A stretch of 9,280 nucleotides of DNA from Pseudomonadota bacterium (GCA_016522385.1 JAEKFU010000571.1:1-9280), one strand, 5' to 3'; shown: positions 1 through 6,758, numbered from the stretch's first letter. Notes: generated by a model from the sequence alone, not told the origin. Made by a program: numbers and translations.

Positions 1-834
1 GAACAAGCCCAGCAACAGGCCCTCGAACGGCGCGATATCCGCCTCGACCTGGTGCCGGTAGGGCGAATCCGCCAACAGTGCCCCGGCCAGGAACGCGCCG
101 AGCGCCGGCGACAGACCGACCGCCTCCATCAGCAGCGCCACCGCAACGACGGTCAACAGCGCACTCGCCGTCATCGCCTCGCGCACCCCGGTCGAGGCCA
201 CTAGCCGGTAGAGCGTCGACAGCGCGTAGCGCCCGACAATGATCACCACCAGGATGGCGGCAATCGCCCGCAACATCGCAAACGGAGAAAAGCCCTCGTC
301 GCCCGCACCGCCGGCCAGCAGCGGCACCATGGCGATCAGCGGGATGGCCGCCAGGTCCTGGAACAGCAGCACCGAGAACGCCGCCCGGCCATGCTTGGTC
401 GACAACTCGCGCTTTTCATCCAGCACCTGTAGCACAAACGCCGTCGACGACAGAGACAACGCCAGCGCGAGGAACACCGCCGTCGGCCAGGAAACACCGA
501 GCAATAGCGCCGCGGCCGGCGTCAGCACGACCGCCGACAGCAGCACCTGGCTGCCGCCGAGACCGAAGATCGACCCGCGCATCGTCCACAGCCGGCGTGG
601 CTTCAACTCAAGTCCGATCAGGAACAGCAACAAGGCTACGCCGAACTCGGCAATATGCAGGATGTTCTCGACTTGATAGACCGAATAGACAAAACCCAGG
701 CCGAACGGCCCGATCAGAATGCCCGCCGCCAAATAGCCGAGCACCGAACTGATGTTGAGCTTCTTGGCAATGGGCGCGGCTATAGCCGCTGCCGCCAGAA
801 AAACCGCCACCTGCGTCAGAAATCCGCCTGTCAT
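1..834 (-). CDS. KefB/KefC-type monovalent cation:proton antiporter (CPA2), C-terminus beyond the window
   Basis: Inner-membrane antiporter exchanging K+ (or Na+) for protons. Reading from ATG at 834, 278 codons stay open to base 1, so the gene is cut by the window edge and the usual C-terminal TrkA-N/RCK nucleotide-binding part cannot be seen. The protein is almost entirely hydrophobic helices. Family signatures include GYLAAGILIGPFGLG (residues 33-47), FLIGLELKPRRLW (71-83), SVLLFQDLAAIP (154-165, with the acidic D160 in the QD pair) and GAFLAGALLADSPYRHQVE (246-264). These match CPA2/KefC transporters closely. A weak purine-rich ribosome site (GAAGG) lies about 13 bases upstream. Codons are strongly GC-rich. 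Whether it is glutathione-gated KefB/C, a GerN-like or a YbaL-like member cannot be decided without the C-terminus. The family assignment is firm. Confidence 0.93.
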   Translation of the reverse strand, partial: MTGGFLTQVAVFLAAAAIAAPIAKKLNISSVLGYLAAGILIGPFGLGFVYSVYQVENILHIAEFGVALLLFLIGLELKPRRLWTMRGSIFGLGGSQVLLSAVVLTPAAALLLGVSWPTAVFLALALSLSSTAFVLQVLDEKRELSTKHGRAAFSVLLFQDLAAIPLIAMVPLLAGGAGDEGFSPFAMLRAIAAILVVIIVGRYALSTLYRLVASTGVREAMTASALLTVVAVALLMEAVGLSPALGAFLAGALLADSPYRHQVEADIAPFEGLLLGLF

Positions 835-1090
835 ACCCGATCTACCTTCGTTTCAATGACTGTGCTTCGGTTGCGAAATCCACGATTGTTACGCGGAAGG
901 GTAGGGGGCCACACTATCCGAAAGCCAGCGAGATACCTGGCCCATTGCAAATTGAACCAACGGCCGCGTTCCTGCCGTCAATCTTAACGGTTATAGTTCA
1001 TCAATCGACGTCTGTTGCTACGTCAAATTCAGCACCGCAGATGACCGACAAAAGCAATGTAGAAGTCCGTCAAGATCGACCGCTGCCCTG
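835..1090. other. Intergenic region between the antiporter and the 1091 fragment
   Basis: This stretch lies upstream of the antiporter gene and should hold its promoter. I saw no convincing -35/-10 pair, no strong inverted repeat and no coding-like reading frame. The short reading frames crossing it have poor codon composition and no recognisable motif. Confidence 0.4.
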
Positions 1091-1387
1091 TTGGGAGGTT
1101 TACAGCTGCTGTTGGTCGTTAGAGCGTTTCCGAAGTTTGAAGCCGAAGCCGGACGGCCGGCAAGCCGCGCCTTTGGCTTTCGCGGCGAATTCGACGAGTA
1201 CCGGGTGGTGACCTGTACCGACGCCGACGGGCGCCGCCACGAGGTCTGGGCGCTGATTGAGTTCGAACTGTTCCGACCGCGCCGGGTACGCTGGCGCGCC
1301 GAAAACCCGCAAGACTTGCCGGCGTCGGCCCGGGCGATGCTAGAGCGTGTCTTAGGACTTGTCCTTCGCCACTCGTTGGGCCTTTAG
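1091..1387 (+). CDS. Hypothetical short coding-like segment, probably a gene remnant
   Basis: A 98-codon frame opens at TTG 1091. Codons from about 1131 to 1345 show strong GC3 bias like the antiporter gene, which supports real coding ancestry. The product has a soluble, charged middle (around FRGEFDEYRVVTCTDADGR and EVWALIEFELFRP) and no membrane helix; I do not recognise a family. The start is doubtful: GGGAGG at 1093-1098 lies inside the frame and would serve only CTG or TTG codons at 1106-1112. The last 36 bases overlap the 3' end of the convergent gene at 1352-1807, and past about 1351 the composition stops looking coding. The coding-like part is bracketed by TAGAGCGTTTC (1120-1130) and TAGAGCGTGTC (1341-1351). 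I infer a fragment fused to repeat sequence at both ends rather than a complete gene. Confidence 0.4.
   Translation: MGGLQLLLVVRAFPKFEAEAGRPASRAFGFRGEFDEYRVVTCTDADGRRHEVWALIEFELFRPRRVRWRAENPQDLPASARAMLERVLGLVLRHSLGL
1119..1130 (+). repeat. TTAGAGCGTTTC 12-mer, copy 1
   Basis: The identical 12-mer recurs at 9109-9120, and a one-mismatch version of its last 11 bases occurs at 1341-1351. Similar AGAGCGTTTTC-like starts are common at the edges of intergenic repeat elements in alphaproteobacteria (recalled, not searched here). Three occurrences in 9.3 kb, each at a gene edge, are more than expected by chance. Confidence 0.45.
1341..1351 (+). repeat. TAGAGCGTGTC, imperfect copy of the repeat motif
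   Basis: It matches 10 of 11 bases of the motif at 1120-1130 and is in the same orientation. It sits immediately next to the stop codon (minus strand, 1352-1354) of the small membrane protein gene. It marks the point where the coding-like composition of the 1091 frame ends. Confidence 0.35.
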
Positions 1388-1807
1388 AATTGCCTCGCAA
1401 AGCTGCTCGGGCTCATCAGTACCAATACGGAATGTCTTGCCATTGGCGAGGTTGATCTCGACCGCCTCAAGGCCAGAGACATTGTAGAGCCAACCATGCG
1501 GCGTGTAGCGGATGCCCCATCCATACCACCACTTGTTGCGTACACTTCCGACCGCGGTGATGTCGGTGAGCGGCACGCTTTTCTTCCAAAATCCAGGCCC
1601 AAAACACCAGTGTAGGCGACCGTCACCCACCCGGACGGTTAGGGAACGAAATAAGAGCGCGACGATCAGCAGCACTGCCACAACGAACAAGGCAACGAGA
1701 TGTGCGCCAACCAAGCTAATCCCAACTAACGCGCCGATCACGGCGAGCCCGATCAGGGCCAGCATGAAACCCGAGCTCTGCGTATGTTGATAGATTTCTC
1801 CAGCCAT
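1352..1807 (-). CDS. Small membrane protein with two helices and a PH-like C-terminal domain
   Basis: The product has 151 residues. Two adjacent transmembrane helices lie at about 14-33 and 36-54, then a cytosolic-type beta-rich tail (57-151) with the pattern of bacterial PH-like (bPH) domains: LTVRVGDGRLHWCFGPGFWKKSVPLTDI at 56-83, of which the aromatic FWKKSVPL turn is typical, then WWYGWGIRYTPHGWLYNVSG at 93-112 and a strand-like AVEINLANGKTFRIGT (115-130) before a final helix. Function is unknown; such proteins probably recognise membrane or protein partners. The ATG start is well supported by GAGGAA about 4 bases upstream. The gene lies downstream of the universal stress gene on the same strand with a 115 bp gap, so co-transcription is possible but not shown. 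Expression of the frame is likely; the PH-like label is by pattern only. Confidence 0.8.
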   Translation of the reverse strand: MAGEIYQHTQSSGFMLALIGLAVIGALVGISLVGAHLVALFVVAVLLIVALLFRSLTVRVGDGRLHWCFGPGFWKKSVPLTDITAVGSVRNKWWYGWGIRYTPHGWLYNVSGLEAVEINLANGKTFRIGTDEPEQLCEAILKAQRVAKDKS

Positions 1808-1922
1808 GGGCTTCCTCTGAACTCACGTACAGCTGCGACCCTGCCTGCGGTTCCACCCTGGCATAGGCGCTGAGTAATGTACCCGGTCTAAATGCGTCGC
1901 CGCATGCTGGCCTGCAGGCAGT
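1808..1922 (-). terminator. Spacer with a possible weak terminator hairpin below the stress gene
   Basis: On the minus strand, just after the stress-protein stop, there is a GCCTGCAGGC palindrome (1909-1918) and then ATGCG-GCGA-CGCAT (1905-1892). The latter is a 5-bp stem closed by a GNRA-type tetraloop, followed by TTTAG. The stem is short and the T-tract poor, so this is at best a weak terminator. The rest of the spacer carries the ribosome site of the downstream gene. Confidence 0.25.
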
Positions 1923-2735
1923 CTACCAAGCCTTGACGATTAATATGTCGCAAGGCGGGCTCGCCACAAACTGCTCTGCAACACTGCCCAACATTGCCAA
2001 GCCAACACCGGTGCGGCCGTGGGTGCCAAGGACCAGCAGGTCGGCCGGCCAGTCGTGAACCTCGTCATACAAGACCTTCACGGGCTCGCCTTGCTTAACC
2101 ACCAGTTCCGGAAACTCTTCGTCCATTGCAGGTGCCTCGCCGACAAGCATGTGTTCAAGGCGGTTGACTTGATCTTCCTCTGATTCTGCGCCGAACATTC
2201 CGGCCAGCGGCTCCTTGTAGACGTGAATGAGGCGCAACTTTGCGCTGATGCTCAACGACGCGGCCAACTCAGCGGCCTGCCGGGACGGCAATGAGAAATC
2301 AACAGCGGCGAGGATGTGGCGGTAGCCTTCGTCGCGCACGCCCTTGGCAATCAACACGGGTAAGCCGGATTCACGAACCACACGATCAATGGTCGAGCCG
2401 CGTGTCATTTCCCGGCTGGTGGGACGATGCGCACCCATTACGATGAGGTCGAAGGATCCCTTCTGGGCGACCTCGATGATCTGAGCCCAATCTCGACCCC
2501 GATCGACGCGAATGGCAACGTCAACGTCACCTTTGTCTGACAATTCTGCAACCCGTTTGCGCAGCAATGGCTCAGCGGTTTCAGACAGAGCACTGGCCAC
2601 TCCATCAGGGAGGTCGGCTTCGATGACATAAAGAACGGTAACTTCGGCCGGCAGTGTCTTGGACAGAGAAATCGCGCGTGCGACTGCAATATCGGACCTG
2701 TCGGACATATCGGTAGCGACAAGCAGGTTCTTCAC
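1923..2735 (-). CDS. Tandem-domain universal stress protein (UspA family)
   Basis: Cytosolic stress protein with two Usp domains of about 130 residues each (1-133 and 137-270); family members bind ATP or act as survival factors under starvation, low oxygen or stress. Domain 1 starts KNLLVATDMSDRSD (2-15); domain 2 starts YRHILAAVDFSLPSRQA (138-154). The C-terminal domain keeps the ATP-binding signature G-2x-G-9x-G-S as G237-TH-G240-RTGVGLAML-G250-S251. In domain 1 the same region reads GAHRPTSREMTRGST (101-115), with the second glycine replaced by R104 and a shorter spacing, so it probably does not bind ATP in the usual way. I chose GTG 2735 because GGGAGGA lies 6 bases upstream. A TTG at 2750 stays in frame but would place this ribosome site inside the gene. 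A palindrome overlaps the promoter area. The product has 270 residues, normal for tandem Usp. Confidence 0.93.
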   Translation of the reverse strand: MKNLLVATDMSDRSDIAVARAISLSKTLPAEVTVLYVIEADLPDGVASALSETAEPLLRKRVAELSDKGDVDVAIRVDRGRDWAQIIEVAQKGSFDLIVMGAHRPTSREMTRGSTIDRVVRESGLPVLIAKGVRDEGYRHILAAVDFSLPSRQAAELAASLSISAKLRLIHVYKEPLAGMFGAESEEDQVNRLEHMLVGEAPAMDEEFPELVVKQGEPVKVLYDEVHDWPADLLVLGTHGRTGVGLAMLGSVAEQFVASPPCDILIVKAW

Positions 2736-3050
2736 GGATTGTCCTCCCAAAGCCAGAATTATGGACGGCTGAGTTTGACATATGTCATCAGCTCTCAGCT
2801 AATTTGATGCTTGGATGGGTCTTGTTGAAACCATGCCACGCTTCGTCAGACAAGGCAAAAGCAAGGGAACATTCACTGACAGGTCGGAGGTGTCAGACAA
2901 ACGCTAACCCTTCCTGTTATCTGGGAGCAGAAAATAGCTTCGCTCCTTCGACTGCGCTGCATTGTCTCGAGTCAGAAGCTGCTTTGCGTTCATATATCGA
3001 CAATCAGAAGGTTGTCAGCATATCAAACGGCGGGCTTCTGGAATTTTTGA
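2736..3050. other. Divergent intergenic region, low GC, with inverted repeats
   Basis: About 315 bases separate the divergent stress-protein and PhaC-like genes; GC is visibly lower than in the flanking genes. Besides the palindrome near 2781 it holds CTGACA-N9-TGTCAG (arms 2876-2881 and 2891-2896) and several scattered GTCAGACAA words (2845 and 2892 areas). I found no convincing small gene: a frame from 2804 crosses the region but has poor composition and runs into the hydrolase gene in another frame. A promoter for the hydrolase should lie here but no clear hexamer pair was seen. Confidence 0.35.
2758..2788 (-). promoter_or_regulatory. Possible promoter/operator of the stress gene: palindrome resembling an FNR/FixK site
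   Basis: TGACATATGTCA (2776-2787) is a perfect 12-bp palindrome. With flanks it reads TTGACATATGTCAT, close to the Crp/Fnr-type consensus TTGA-N6-TCAA, with one mismatch in the last position. On the minus strand a -10-like CATAAT lies at 2763-2758, about 17 bases downstream of the palindrome's centre, with no good -35 hexamer; the palindrome occupies the -35 position. Stress proteins are often under FNR/FixK-type control in alphaproteobacteria. The placement would fit an operator or a -35-replacing activator, but it does not match the classical -41.5 position. The proposal rests on motif resemblance alone. Confidence 0.3.
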
Positions 3051-4127
3051 ATGACGTTCGTCAAGTTAGACTTTTCTGCAAATCCACCATTGAGACCCTT
3101 GTACGAAATATCCGACGCAATCCGTCGATCGCAAGGAGACATCCTCGGCCGGATTGGATTTGGGCCTGAAGAGTGCCGTCACCGCGTCGTCGCCTCGAGC
3201 TCACTTTGGCGCCTTCGGCAGTATTCCGGTGCCGATGCGGGGCCAAGCGTACTCATTGTGGCGGCGCCCATCAAACGCCATTACATCTGGGATCTCGGTC
3301 CGTCAGCAAGTGCTGTGCGCTACTGCTTGCGGCACGGCCTACGCGTTTACCTTCTTGAATGGGAGCCTCCCTGTCGTCGAGGTGCCATCTGCGGGCTGGC
3401 CGAATATGCGGATGATGCCATCTCGGAGGCCGGTACTTTGGTCTCAAAGGAGATCGCTCCTGCGAAGCCTTTTCTCATGGGTCACTCGCTCGGCGGTACG
3501 TTGGCGGCGATCTTTGCAGCTCTGCGCCCCGAGCATCTTTCGGGACTAGTGCTTCTTAGCGTCCCGCTCTGTCTGCACCCCGGCGTGAGTTCCTTTCGGG
3601 ACGCTCTTGCGACGATGACTCCATGGTGGCTATCAGAAACAGACATCGTTCCTGGTTCCTTTCTGTCACAGCTGAGTGCAACGGCATCGCCCACAACTTT
3701 CATCTGGTCAAGAATTCTGGACGCGGTGGCTAGTGCCACAGACCCCCGCGCATCGGACCTGCGTCCACGCATTGAGCGTTGGGCTCTGGATGAGCTTCCG
3801 CTTTCCGGTAAGCTCGTGCACGAAATTCTTGTTTGGCTTTATCAAGAAAACCGTCTCTGTAGTGGAAAACTGACAATCCGGGGACGGACAATACAACCAT
3901 CCTGCTTTCAACTTCCAATCCTTGCCGTTGCAAATACTAGTGATGAGATCGCGCCGCCAGCCTCCGTCGTTCCTTTCCTTGATGCAACGTCGGGAGTGGA
4001 CACACGTCTGATCGAATATCCTGGGGAGATCGGCGTTGTCCTGCAGCACCTTGGAATACTTGTAGGGCATGATGCCTTCGCACGAATTTGGCCCGAGATT
4101 ATCTCCTGGGCAAGGGCGGATCGGTAA
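3051..4127 (+). CDS. PhaC-synthase-like alpha/beta hydrolase with serine nucleophile
   Basis: A 358-residue cytosolic alpha/beta hydrolase resembling the catalytic domain of polyhydroxyalkanoate synthases. Typical pieces are SVLIVAAPIKRHYIWDL (66-82), LRVYLLEWEPP (97-107), the nucleophile elbow FLMGHSLGGTLAAIFAALRPEHL (141-163), VANTSDEIAPP (293-303) and VLQHLGILVGHDAFARIWPEIISWA (330-354). The inferred triad is S146, D298 and H333; H333 sits in the H-x-G-x-x-x-G block that precedes the terminal WP-x-I-x-x-W helix. True PhaC enzymes have cysteine at the elbow, so this is more likely an esterase, depolymerase-like enzyme or thioesterase than a polymerase. The ATG at 3051 directly follows an in-frame TGA (3048-3050), so the gene cannot start further up; no good ribosome site is visible, and an internal start is possible. 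No phasin or ketothiolase gene is nearby. Confidence 0.85.
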   Translation: MTFVKLDFSANPPLRPLYEISDAIRRSQGDILGRIGFGPEECRHRVVASSSLWRLRQYSGADAGPSVLIVAAPIKRHYIWDLGPSASAVRYCLRHGLRVYLLEWEPPCRRGAICGLAEYADDAISEAGTLVSKEIAPAKPFLMGHSLGGTLAAIFAALRPEHLSGLVLLSVPLCLHPGVSSFRDALATMTPWWLSETDIVPGSFLSQLSATASPTTFIWSRILDAVASATDPRASDLRPRIERWALDELPLSGKLVHEILVWLYQENRLCSGKLTIRGRTIQPSCFQLPILAVANTSDEIAPPASVVPFLDATSGVDTRLIEYPGEIGVVLQHLGILVGHDAFARIWPEIISWARADR

Positions 4128-4277
4128 TGAAAGAGATCGCGTTTTCTCCGCAGGAACTCTTGAATGACTGTCGGTAAGATCGGTTAATGGCCAGATGATC
4201 GCGCTCAATGATGGCGATCACCTCGTCGGTGACCAACCACCTGCCTGAGGCCATACTTTTTTCAAAGGAATGAGCGA
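4128..4277. other. Spacer between the two hydrolase genes with nested inverted repeats
   Basis: The spacer holds a 7-bp inverted repeat TGATCGC/GCGATCA (4196-4202 and 4214-4220, 11-base loop) and an overlapping alternative hairpin TCACC-TCGTC-GGTGA (4218-4232). A run of six T (4257-4262) follows 25 bases later, then the ribosome site AAAGGA (4264-4269) of the next gene. The two hairpins are mutually exclusive, and the T-run is too far from either stem for a clear terminator. A 51-codon antisense frame (4254 to 4099) crosses it without support. Confidence 0.3.
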
Positions 4278-5243
4278 TTGACGATCGTGTGCATTGTCCA
4301 AATGTCAGTTGTAATTCTTTGCGGATTGGTCGTTCTGGCTGCCGCCTATACGTACTACGCAGCGCGGCAGATCGAACGCGAGCATCCGCCGACTGGGCAG
4401 TACGTTTGCGCCAAGGGCGTGCGCCTGCATTATGTCGATGCCGGTAGCGGTCCTTGTATTGTTCTGCTGCATGGCGTGAGTGCATCCTTACGAGATTTCA
4501 GTGCAAGCATTCTGCATGATCTGGCGCAGGACCATCGGGTCATCGCGTTTGACCGTCCGGGCTACGGGTACAGCGATCGACCGGCGGGCCATTGGCCAGA
4601 TCCAGCGTTTCAGGCAGAGCTGATACGCGACGCCCTCAATCAACTGGGAATTCATCGACCGCTTCTGGTCGGTCACTCTTGGGGCGGGTCGCTCGTTCTG
4701 ACTTACTTGCTGAAGTTTCCAAACGAGAGTGCGGGTGCCGTCCTGTTGGCAGGCGCTGTCAACTCGTGGGATACCGGTGTCGGTTGGTTCTATAATCTGG
4801 CGGCTAGGCCTGTGATCGGCTGGCTATTCACGCGTACCGCTATGGTCCCATTGGGACAGGTGTTGCTGAATTCGGTCATCGCAAACGTGTTTGCACCTGA
4901 CGAACCGACAGACGACTACCGCCGCAGGACCGGATCGGACCTGGCTTTGCGACCTCAAACAGTCCAGGCAAGCGCTGAAGATGTCAGCAAGCTCAGTTCA
5001 TTCTTGCAGCAGCAAAGCCAACACTACGACAAGATCTCAGAACCGCTTCTGCTCGTCACTGGCAGTGATGATACGATCGTACCCGCGTTGAACCACGCCG
5101 AAAATCTCGCGGCACGCCTGCCGCGTGCAGAACTGGTTGAATTACAGGGGGTAGGGCATGCATTCCACCACAGTCGAGCCGCGGAGGTCATACGCTTGAT
5201 CAGACTATTTGCCCGTAAGATTGAGGGTAGGGGGCTCGATTGA
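4278..5243 (+). CDS. Membrane-anchored alpha/beta-fold hydrolase
   Basis: A 321-residue hydrolase of the broad epoxide hydrolase/haloalkane dehalogenase/esterase group. One N-terminal transmembrane anchor (about 7-27) is followed by a short charged linker and the domain. The oxyanion-hole motif is IVLLHGVSAS (61-70); strand and turn FDRPGYGYSDRP is at 91-102; the nucleophile elbow VGHSWGGS (131-138) gives S134; the acid is D265 in TGSDDTIVP (261-269); the base is H294 in GVGHAFHH (291-298). A cap region of about 165-235 carries hydrophobic helices. The anchor with no cleavage site suggests the catalytic domain sits at the periplasmic face. I chose TTG 4278 because AAAGGA lies 8 bases upstream; ATG 4302 is an in-frame alternative but has no ribosome site and would trim the anchor. 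It follows the PhaC-like gene on the same strand after 150 bp. The substrate is unknown. Confidence 0.88.
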   Translation: MTIVCIVQMSVVILCGLVVLAAAYTYYAARQIEREHPPTGQYVCAKGVRLHYVDAGSGPCIVLLHGVSASLRDFSASILHDLAQDHRVIAFDRPGYGYSDRPAGHWPDPAFQAELIRDALNQLGIHRPLLVGHSWGGSLVLTYLLKFPNESAGAVLLAGAVNSWDTGVGWFYNLAARPVIGWLFTRTAMVPLGQVLLNSVIANVFAPDEPTDDYRRRTGSDLALRPQTVQASAEDVSKLSSFLQQQSQHYDKISEPLLLVTGSDDTIVPALNHAENLAARLPRAELVELQGVGHAFHHSRAAEVIRLIRLFARKIEGRGLD

Positions 5244-5258
5244 GCAGAAGTGGAACGG

Positions 5259-5279
5259 CTGCGCGCATCCGCAGGTTTT
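5259..5279 (+). terminator. Possible weak terminator between convergent genes
   Basis: CTGCG-CGCATC-CGCAG (5259-5274) followed by GTTTT lies 16 bases past the hydrolase stop and before the converging methyltransferase gene. A short GC-rich stem with a minimal T-run fits a weak intrinsic terminator. A second inverted repeat GGCTG/CAGCC (5287-5291 and 5304-5308) follows. Confidence 0.3.
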
Positions 5280-5326
5280 CGACGCAGGCTGTCGTCTTGA
5301 TTGCAGCCAGAAACAATGTCGTATGG

Positions 5327-6262
5327 TCAATCTAGCCGAGCGGGATTGCGGGCCACGAGCATAATGTCTATCTGTCCTGCATTCTTGGGCATCCCCAGAA
5401 AACGATCGCATAGCAAGCTAAGCGGGAGTGCGAGCGCAACGTTAAAGTGCCAGCCCGCGCGATTTGCATAGTACCGGTTGCTCATGTCCACCCAGGTCAG
5501 TTTTTCCATCCAGTGGAACCAGGCATGGTGCCGGTGCGGCGGCAGGCGTGAAATTTCCACCACTTCAAGCTTCAATCTGTCCGCCAGCGCCTCGAGCGAT
5601 CTCTCATTCCACCAGGTCAGATGGTGTGGCGGACAATTGATCGGCATGTTGGGGCACTGGGTCATGGGCGAAGGCCAAACCGGCACGCCCAAAATCAGGG
5701 TGCCGCCGGGCTTCAGCATGCGCGTCAGTGTCCTGGCGAACCCAACAGGATCAACCGTGTGCTCCATGACCTGAAAGGCGCTCACCACATCGTAGTACCC
5801 GGCATGGTTGGCGGCATGATCATCCGCGTGTTCGCACAGCACGCCCGATCCAGGCTCTTCAGTCTCCGCGTAGGGGTCAAGTCCGGTGAACTTGGCGTGT
5901 TCGACATGCTGCCGGAATCCTGCACCGCCCGAGCCCACGTCCAGCAGCTGACTGCCTTCAGATACGTGACGCGCTGCGGCGATGAATTCCGGCCGCTCAG
6001 CAGAGATCTCGGCCAATTTCTCGTGCGCTTTGAAACGACCGTAGAGCGTCTTGTAGAACGTTTCATCCCCAGCAACTGCAGGCGAGAAAAAGGCAAGACC
6101 ACAGGGCGACTCCCATAGTGCGATCTGGTCAATCCCGACGAACAGCTCCGAAACATCCGTTAGCCCAACGTACCTCCAAATCAGTTTCAGCAGCTTCACT
6201 GGCACGGTCTGTATCAGCCGCAAAGCGGGCTCGCCAGTTATTGGGCAATCAGCGGGGCTCAT
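5327..6262 (-). CDS. Class I SAM-dependent methyltransferase
   Basis: A soluble methyltransferase of 311 residues from ATG 6262. An N-terminal region opens CPITGEPALRLIQ (6-18) and includes ALWESPCGLAFFSP (48-61). The Rossmann core follows: SAM motif I LLDVGSGGAGF (106-116), acidic end of strand 2 FTGLDPYAE (125-133), YDVVSAFQVMEHTVDPVGF (157-175), and LKPGGTLILGVPV (183-195). It also has PPHHLTWWNERSLEAL (211-226), seen in methyltransferases of cell-surface or secondary metabolite glycan pathways. The N-terminal CPITGE has one cysteine only, so it is not the usual zinc-binding four-cysteine head. The start is uncertain: ATG 6262 has GAGAAG touching it, whereas ATG 6322 and TTG 6334 lengthen the protein with a region of weak support. 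The acceptor substrate is unknown. It converges on the hydrolase gene and has no partner on its strand. Confidence 0.85.
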   Translation of the reverse strand: MSPADCPITGEPALRLIQTVPVKLLKLIWRYVGLTDVSELFVGIDQIALWESPCGLAFFSPAVAGDETFYKTLYGRFKAHEKLAEISAERPEFIAAARHVSEGSQLLDVGSGGAGFRQHVEHAKFTGLDPYAETEEPGSGVLCEHADDHAANHAGYYDVVSAFQVMEHTVDPVGFARTLTRMLKPGGTLILGVPVWPSPMTQCPNMPINCPPHHLTWWNERSLEALADRLKLEVVEISRLPPHRHHAWFHWMEKLTWVDMSNRYYANRAGWHFNVALALPLSLLCDRFLGMPKNAGQIDIMLVARNPARLD

Positions 6263-6758
6263 CTTCTCAGATATTTTTTGACTGTAATGAACCGCGACCG
6301 CCAAGCGTGCGATATGGGCCATATTACCATGCAAACGTTCCCCATCATGAGTTCCAGCTCCAGTAAATCTGAAGCATTTCGAATGGCAAAGCTTCGGTCA
6401 AGGCGTCAAAGATGCCAGTCATGAGCTTGCGGGGCCTCAGGGCCAAACGCTGAAGCCGTGGCAGACTTGCCTTTTCATTGCGTAAGACAGGCTTGCAACG
6501 GAAGTGTAGGCCCGTTTTCCAAGTGGTCTGTTGTTGAGCCAATAACCGACGTTCGAAATTTGATGCCCGTTCTTGCAGCGATTTCGTCTGTTCAACCCCT
6601 GATAACGGACCTCGATGTCAGCAGGCCGTCAGGACCGTTTTTGACCCCCTGCGGAAGTCCCGCCAAAGCCGAATTGCGTCTGCAATGCGCTAAAAGTCTC
6701 CGTGCACAGATGGACCTCAACATGTCCGGTGTTGAGGGAACTGCGGAAGCTTCAGCTC
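6263..6758. other. Stretch without an intact gene; possible minus-strand gene tail
   Basis: About 500 bases upstream of the methyltransferase lack an intact gene. On the minus strand the frame ending at TGA 6347-6345 has a plausible coding look from about 6475 down, with RLALRPRKLMTGIFDALTEAL and then PFEMLQIYWSW before the stop. It could be the 3' tail of a broken upstream gene on the methyltransferase strand, but I recognise no family. The plus-strand frame 6458-6784 has mixed composition and no motif. From about 6540 onward the DNA may belong to the degraded IS5-type element whose tail is recognisable further right, but no transposase motif could be read there. Confidence 0.3.

Noticed and set aside
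239..987. Plus-strand open frames opposite the antiporter gene
   Set aside because: They are low-complexity antisense shadows of the antiporter's codons; the minus strand gives clear KefC motifs.
2845..2900. Repeated GTCAGACAA words, considered as a CRISPR-like or iteron array
   Set aside because: There are only two close copies with irregular spacing, one of them part of a short inverted repeat; this is not an array.
2804..3169. Plus-strand 121-codon frame before and overlapping the PhaC-like gene
   Set aside because: It shows no motif, ribosome site or coding bias, and it overlaps the N-terminus of the well-supported hydrolase in another frame.
4099..4254. Antisense 51-codon frame over the spacer and the 3' end of the PhaC-like gene
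   Set aside because: Part of it (VTDEVIAIIERDHLAINRSY) looks protein-like, but there is no ribosome site or recognised family, and it is antisense to a real gene end. Kept only as a note.
5621..6118. Plus-strand 165-codon frame opposite the methyltransferase
   Set aside because: The opposite strand carries complete SAM-methyltransferase motifs; this frame is a shadow.
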